This document shows positions 5,546 to 8,427 of a stretch of DNA of 8,427 nt, one piece after another (position 1 is the first letter of the stretch; every line of letters begins with the position of its first letter). A model generated the notes under the pieces. That model ran no database searches and was not told the DNA's origin. It saw only the letters and a program-made list of their open reading frames with translations. The stretch is from an uncultured beta proteobacterium (GTDB taxonomy: Bacteria; Pseudomonadota; Gammaproteobacteria; Burkholderiales; Burkholderiaceae_C): NCBI GenBank assembly GCA_903886165.1, contig CAISLL010000401.1, positions 1 to 8,427 on the forward strand, written 5' to 3'. Both the position numbers and the translations under genes were made by a program.

Positions 5546-5842
5546 AGTCTGGCCAAGCTTGACGGCTGGTCCCTGGACGGAGACGGCGCGGATGTGGTCA
5601 TTGAAAAAACCTACCGGTTTGCCGGATACGCGCGAACCATGGCGTTCGTGAACACTATCGCATGGCTGGCTCAGGAACGCAATCACCACCCGGAATTACG
5701 GGTGCACTTCAACCGCTGCGTCGTGCGTTTCCAAACCCACGATGTCGCAGGTCTCTCGCAGGCTGATTTCGAATGCGCCGCTGCGATTGACGAGTTTCCC
5801 CGCTCAGTCTTGCCTATGGCCACAACCGCATCCAGGGCATGA
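5510..5842 (+). CDS. phhB: 4a-hydroxytetrahydrobiopterin dehydratase (pterin-4a-carbinolamine dehydratase)
   Basis: A 110-residue cytosolic enzyme that dehydrates pterin-4a-carbinolamine, recycling the tetrahydropterin cofactor of phenylalanine hydroxylase. The family signature is visible: the HHP triad (59-61) in ERNHHPELRV, aromatic Phe67, Phe74, His77 in THDV and Asp94. The preceding GDGADVVIEKTYRF..YARTMAFVNTIAWLA gives the typical strand and helix. Length is normal. Two starts are possible, ATG 5510 and ATG 5522, and neither has a clear Shine-Dalgarno sequence. The start region lies inside a repeat-like element (5488-5545), although the encoded TATEIVTSLAKLDGW still fits the family's first helix. 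No phenylalanine hydroxylase gene is in the window. In such a setting the protein may serve other pterin chemistry, or phhA lies elsewhere. It follows the M48 gene after 30 bases and overlaps rsgA by four, so the three are probably one operon. Confidence 0.94.
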   Translation: MNKAMTATEIVTSLAKLDGWSLDGDGADVVIEKTYRFAGYARTMAFVNTIAWLAQERNHHPELRVHFNRCVVRFQTHDVAGLSQADFECAAAIDEFPRSVLPMATTASRA

Positions 5843-6756
5843 CCCAGTCACGGCTAGAACCTGGCCTGATCGTGGCTAACTACGGTCGGCACTTTTTAGT
5901 GGAAATCACGGCCGGCGAGCGCCTGATTTGCCATTCCCGCGGAAAGAAGAGCCATGGTGTGGTGGGCGACCGTGTGCTCTGGCAGGCCTCACAGGACGAA
6001 GGCACGATCGAAAAGATTGAGCCCCGGCACAACCTGTTTTATCGCCAGGACGATGTGCGCACAAAGACCTTTGCCGCCAATCTGGATCAGGTGCTGATCC
6101 TGATTGCCGCCGAGCCCGAGTTTTCCAGCAGCCAACTGTCACGCGCCCTGATCGCCGCAGAAGAGCAGCACATCAGGCCGCTCATTGCGCTGAACAAGAG
6201 CGATCTGACTGCCCCATTTGCCCTGGCCTGGGAATGGCTGGCACCCTACCGGCACATGGGCTATGACGTCTTGCCTCTGTCACTCAAGGAGCCGGAGGCC
6301 AGTCGTGAAGCCCTCACGTCTCGGCTGAGCGGTCAGACCACACTTGTGTTGGGACCATCTGGCGCTGGCAAAAGCACCTTGATCAACTGCCTGATTCCTG
6401 GGGCACTGGTGCAAACCGGCATCTTGTCGCAGGCCTTGAACAGCGGCAAACACACCACCACCAGCACCACCTGGTATTGGGTGGATGCGGACAAAACCAC
6501 GGCATTGCTGGACTCGCCAGGCTTTCAGGAGTTTGGTCTGAACCACATCGACCCGGCGCAATTGGCCGCCTACATGCCGGATTTGAAACCACATGTCAAA
6601 AACTGCAAGTTTTACAACTGCAGCCATCTGCATGAACCGGGGTGTGGTGTGATTGCAGCGGTGAATGCAGACGACAAGTCTGACAGCATCAGCCTCAACC
6701 GCTACAAGATTTACAGTGATTTGTACGCTGAGTTGAAGCAGATGCGGCGCTACTGA
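5839..6756 (+). CDS. rsgA: ribosome small subunit-dependent GTPase RsgA
   Basis: A 305-residue circularly permuted GTPase that binds the 30S subunit late in assembly and releases maturation factor RbfA. Domains in order: an N-terminal OB fold (about 8-70, with GLIVANYGRHFLVE), then the permuted G domain with G4 NKSD (119-122), G1/P-loop GPSGAGKS (172-179), the GKHTTT switch I region (203-208) and G3 DSPG (225-228), then a C-terminal zinc finger with Cys256, Cys261, His263 and Cys269. All signature residues are intact and the length is typical. The start ATG forms an ATGA overlap with the phhB stop, so translation is probably coupled. It converges with the CobD/CbiB-like gene; the 32 bases between contain only a weak CCGCC/GGCGG hairpin without a T-run, so any terminator here is not obvious. 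Confidence 0.97.
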   Translation: MTQSRLEPGLIVANYGRHFLVEITAGERLICHSRGKKSHGVVGDRVLWQASQDEGTIEKIEPRHNLFYRQDDVRTKTFAANLDQVLILIAAEPEFSSSQLSRALIAAEEQHIRPLIALNKSDLTAPFALAWEWLAPYRHMGYDVLPLSLKEPEASREALTSRLSGQTTLVLGPSGAGKSTLINCLIPGALVQTGILSQALNSGKHTTTSTTWYWVDADKTTALLDSPGFQEFGLNHIDPAQLAAYMPDLKPHVKNCKFYNCSHLHEPGCGVIAAVNADDKSDSISLNRYKIYSDLYAELKQMRRY

Positions 6757-6788
6757 GATTTCGCCGCCACTCAGCCAGGGCGGGCGTT

Positions 6789-7745
6789 CTAGCCAAGCAA
6801 CCGTGCCAGGGTCAGAAGTGCCAACAAGACAATCCACATCACCACGGCACGCCAAACCAAACCGACCACAATGGCCAAGTGGGCAAGTTCAGGTGTCGGG
6901 CGTTGGGCCCGCCGGTCAGGCCGGTCTGGAACGGGCGCATGGTGACCCGCACCCGGCGGGTTCAAATGGATGTTCAAGGCACCGGCGGTCGCAGCCAGCA
7001 GCAGGCCGTCGTTCTGCGCGGCTGGTTGCTCTGCATATCGACGCCATCCGTCAATGGCTTCTTCAAAATTCCCCACCACCGCAAAGCCCAAGGCCGTGAC
7101 CCGGGCGGGCAACCAATCCAGCAGTGTCCAGGCGGTCTGCGCATTCTGCTGCAGCGCGACACTCACCGGCTGGTGATGCGCCTCGCTCTGGTGCTGCCAG
7201 TATCGGACCACGAATTCGGCCAGCCGGTAGAGCACGGCACCGGCCGGCCCCAATCCAAAGGCAGCCAACACAGAAAACCATGCCAGCACACCAAACACAT
7301 GGCGGTGTGATGCCAGCACAGAAAACTCAATCACCCTGCCAATCATGTCGCTTCGTGACCACGACTTGGCGTCTATCTGCTGCCACTGCGCCAACAAGCT
7401 GCGGGCCAGTGGCTCATCGTCGACCGACAGGGCATCCCGGATCTGGGTGAAATGAGAACTGAACTGGCGAAACCCGAGCGATGCGTACAACACCAAAGCG
7501 CTCCACAGCACGGCCAGCGGCAGGCCAGCAAACAGCGCCAGGAGCCAGTAAATAGCCAAGGAAAAAACCGATGGGATCAACACTGCAAAACCCCAGACAA
7601 GCCAGCCGTGAAGGGGTTTGCCGGCATCCAGATTGCGGGTGCACCAACGCACCCATGCACGCATCGCTGCGTGAACCCCGTTACCGCGACTCAGGGGTCG
7701 CGCCTGCTCAAGCAACAAGGCAAACAACACAGAGATAAAGCTCAT
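6789..7745 (-). CDS. CobD/CbiB (AmpE-like) family membrane protein
   Basis: A 318-residue membrane protein of the CobD/CbiB fold family. CobD/CbiB joins aminopropanol phosphate to cobyric acid in cobalamin synthesis; AmpE is a related signalling protein. Hydrophobic segments lie near 47-70, 74-91, 148-175 and 288-316. Family landmarks are the ASHRHVFGVLAWF helix (145-157), GPAGAVLYRLAE (166-177), LPARVTALGFAVVG (212-225), and NDGLLLAATAGALNIHL (245-261) in the position of the CbiB GWPMAAMAGAL block. A Pro/His/Arg-rich loop (262-287) precedes the last membrane segment. It lacks the N-terminal DPxxxxHP motif expected of a true CobD/CbiB, and no other cobalamin gene is nearby, so the biosynthetic role is doubtful. 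A separate membrane or cell-envelope role like AmpE is possible. It starts 25 bases after the Nudix gene and has a poor ribosome binding site, suggesting co-transcription with it. Confidence 0.85.
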   Translation of the reverse strand: MSFISVLFALLLEQARPLSRGNGVHAAMRAWVRWCTRNLDAGKPLHGWLVWGFAVLIPSVFSLAIYWLLALFAGLPLAVLWSALVLYASLGFRQFSSHFTQIRDALSVDDEPLARSLLAQWQQIDAKSWSRSDMIGRVIEFSVLASHRHVFGVLAWFSVLAAFGLGPAGAVLYRLAEFVVRYWQHQSEAHHQPVSVALQQNAQTAWTLLDWLPARVTALGFAVVGNFEEAIDGWRRYAEQPAAQNDGLLLAATAGALNIHLNPPGAGHHAPVPDRPDRRAQRPTPELAHLAIVVGLVWRAVVMWIVLLALLTLARLLG

Positions 7746-7770
7746 GTGGTCATCATAGCGTCAGCCATGC

Positions 7771-8427
7771 TCAGGCCTGCAAGAAACGGTACAAGTTGCG
7801 CAGTATCCCGGCCGTCGCACCCCAAATGAAGCGTTCCTGATTTTCATCCTGGTAGGGCATGGACAACCATTCGCGCTGAATGCCTTGCCAATGCACCTGG
7901 TGATGACGGTGGTGGGCCGGATTCATCAAAAAACTCAACGGCACCTCAAAAACGTCAGCCACCTCAAACGGGTTGGGGTGCAACGAAAATCCTGGGGAAA
8001 CCAGAGCCACCACGGGTGTGACGTGAAACGCAGACCCTGTCACATACACCGGCAACTGCCCCAGCACGTCGACAAACTCGGCGGCCAGACCGACCTCTTC
8101 ATGGGCTTCGCGCAATGCAGCGGCCACCGCGTCGGCATCGGCCGCGTCCACCTTGCCGCCCGGAAAGGCGACCTGACCAGAATGTGTGGAAAGGTGAGCT
8201 GTGCGCACCGTGAACAACACCATCGGTTCGGTGCGCATCAGAACCGGGATCAACACAGCGGCAGGCGCCGGCAAGCGGTCCATGAATTTCTTCTCAGCCA
8301 AAATTTCCGGCTGGAAAACTGGTGGCGCAGCAAAACGCTGGCGCAACGCTAGCGGATGCAACACCTCCCCTGGCACCGCCGGCAAATGGGTATCCACCGA
8401 GACAACGGGTACCACACGCGGGTCAAA
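7771..8427 (-). CDS. Nudix hydrolase, CoA pyrophosphatase-like (5' end outside window)
   Basis: A Nudix enzyme of the NudL/coenzyme A pyrophosphatase type, expected to split CoA and its derivatives into 3',5'-ADP and 4'-phosphopantetheine. Evidence is the subfamily signature TVRTAHLSTHSGQVAFPGG followed by the Nudix helix ending REAHEEVGL (box at about 8086-8160). The irregular first part of the box (GGKVDAADADA) matches that subfamily as I know it from E. coli NudL, so it is not a defect. Downstream are LPVYVTGSAFHVTPVVALV and a C-terminal region with FEVADVFEVPLSFLM. The frame is still open at the window edge, with FDPR before the GTG at 8415. The FDPR..VPVV run looks like normal family sequence, so the true start probably lies beyond 8427. 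The stop is 25 bases before the CobD/CbiB-like gene, suggesting an operon. Confidence 0.93.
   Translation of the reverse strand, partial: FDPRVVPVVSVDTHLPAVPGEVLHPLALRQRFAAPPVFQPEILAEKKFMDRLPAPAAVLIPVLMRTEPMVLFTVRTAHLSTHSGQVAFPGGKVDAADADAVAAALREAHEEVGLAAEFVDVLGQLPVYVTGSAFHVTPVVALVSPGFSLHPNPFEVADVFEVPLSFLMNPAHHRHHQVHWQGIQREWLSMPYQDENQERFIWGATAGILRNLYRFLQA

Noticed and set aside
6757..6788. A terminator between rsgA and the CobD/CbiB-like gene
   Set aside because: Only a five-base-pair CCGCC/GGCGG hairpin without a T-run is present, which is too weak to call.
8086..8160. Apparent defect in the Nudix box of the last gene (the first conserved Glu is missing)
   Set aside because: The same irregular start of the box is found in the NudL/CoA pyrophosphatase subfamily, so the enzyme is probably intact.

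Overview
The window looks like chromosomal core DNA from a betaproteobacterium of the order Burkholderiales, most likely family Comamonadaceae (Rhodoferax/Polaromonas/Acidovorax-like). The evidence is the GC-rich coding sequence, the style of the RhlE, CobD/CbiB-like and RsgA proteins, and the gene order orn / M48 protease / pterin dehydratase / rsgA / CbiB-like / Nudix, which I recall from that family. No database search was possible. I see no phage, transposase, CRISPR array, tRNA or rRNA.

Layout. (a) 1-570, plus strand: a possible tail of an upstream gene, then a DUF427 protein and an 81-residue hypothetical protein joined by an ATGA overlap. (b) 571-732: an AT-rich intergenic stretch with a two-hairpin repeat-like element and a candidate promoter, leading to a glutathione S-transferase (733-1353). 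(c) A strong hairpin terminator (1361-1394) separates the transferase from the converging rhlE gene (1413-3311, minus strand), which encodes a DEAD-box RNA helicase with a long RG-rich tail. (d) 3312-3556: a 245-base leader region upstream of rhlE with a candidate promoter, several hairpins and a doubtful 27-codon ORF. (e) orn, oligoribonuclease, on the minus strand (3557-4144), runs divergently from (f) a plus-strand run of an M48 membrane zinc protease, phhB and rsgA (4202-6756). (g) Converging on rsgA is a minus-strand pair: a Nudix CoA-pyrophosphatase-like gene cut by the right edge and a CobD/CbiB (AmpE-like) membrane protein, 25 bases apart.

How the genes fit together. rhlE and orn are both RNA-metabolism genes (duplex remodelling and the last step of RNA decay), lie in tandem, and may share transcription. 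rsgA acts in 30S ribosome maturation, and phhB overlaps its start by four bases, so the two are probably translated together although their functions are unrelated. The rest is housekeeping: detoxification, membrane protein quality control, nucleotide-cofactor hydrolysis.

I found no convincing new multi-gene system. The observations most worth a second look are the pair of related repeat-like elements, one of which appears to contain the start of phhB; the long structured rhlE leader with its small ORF; and the unknown 81-residue partner of the DUF427 gene.
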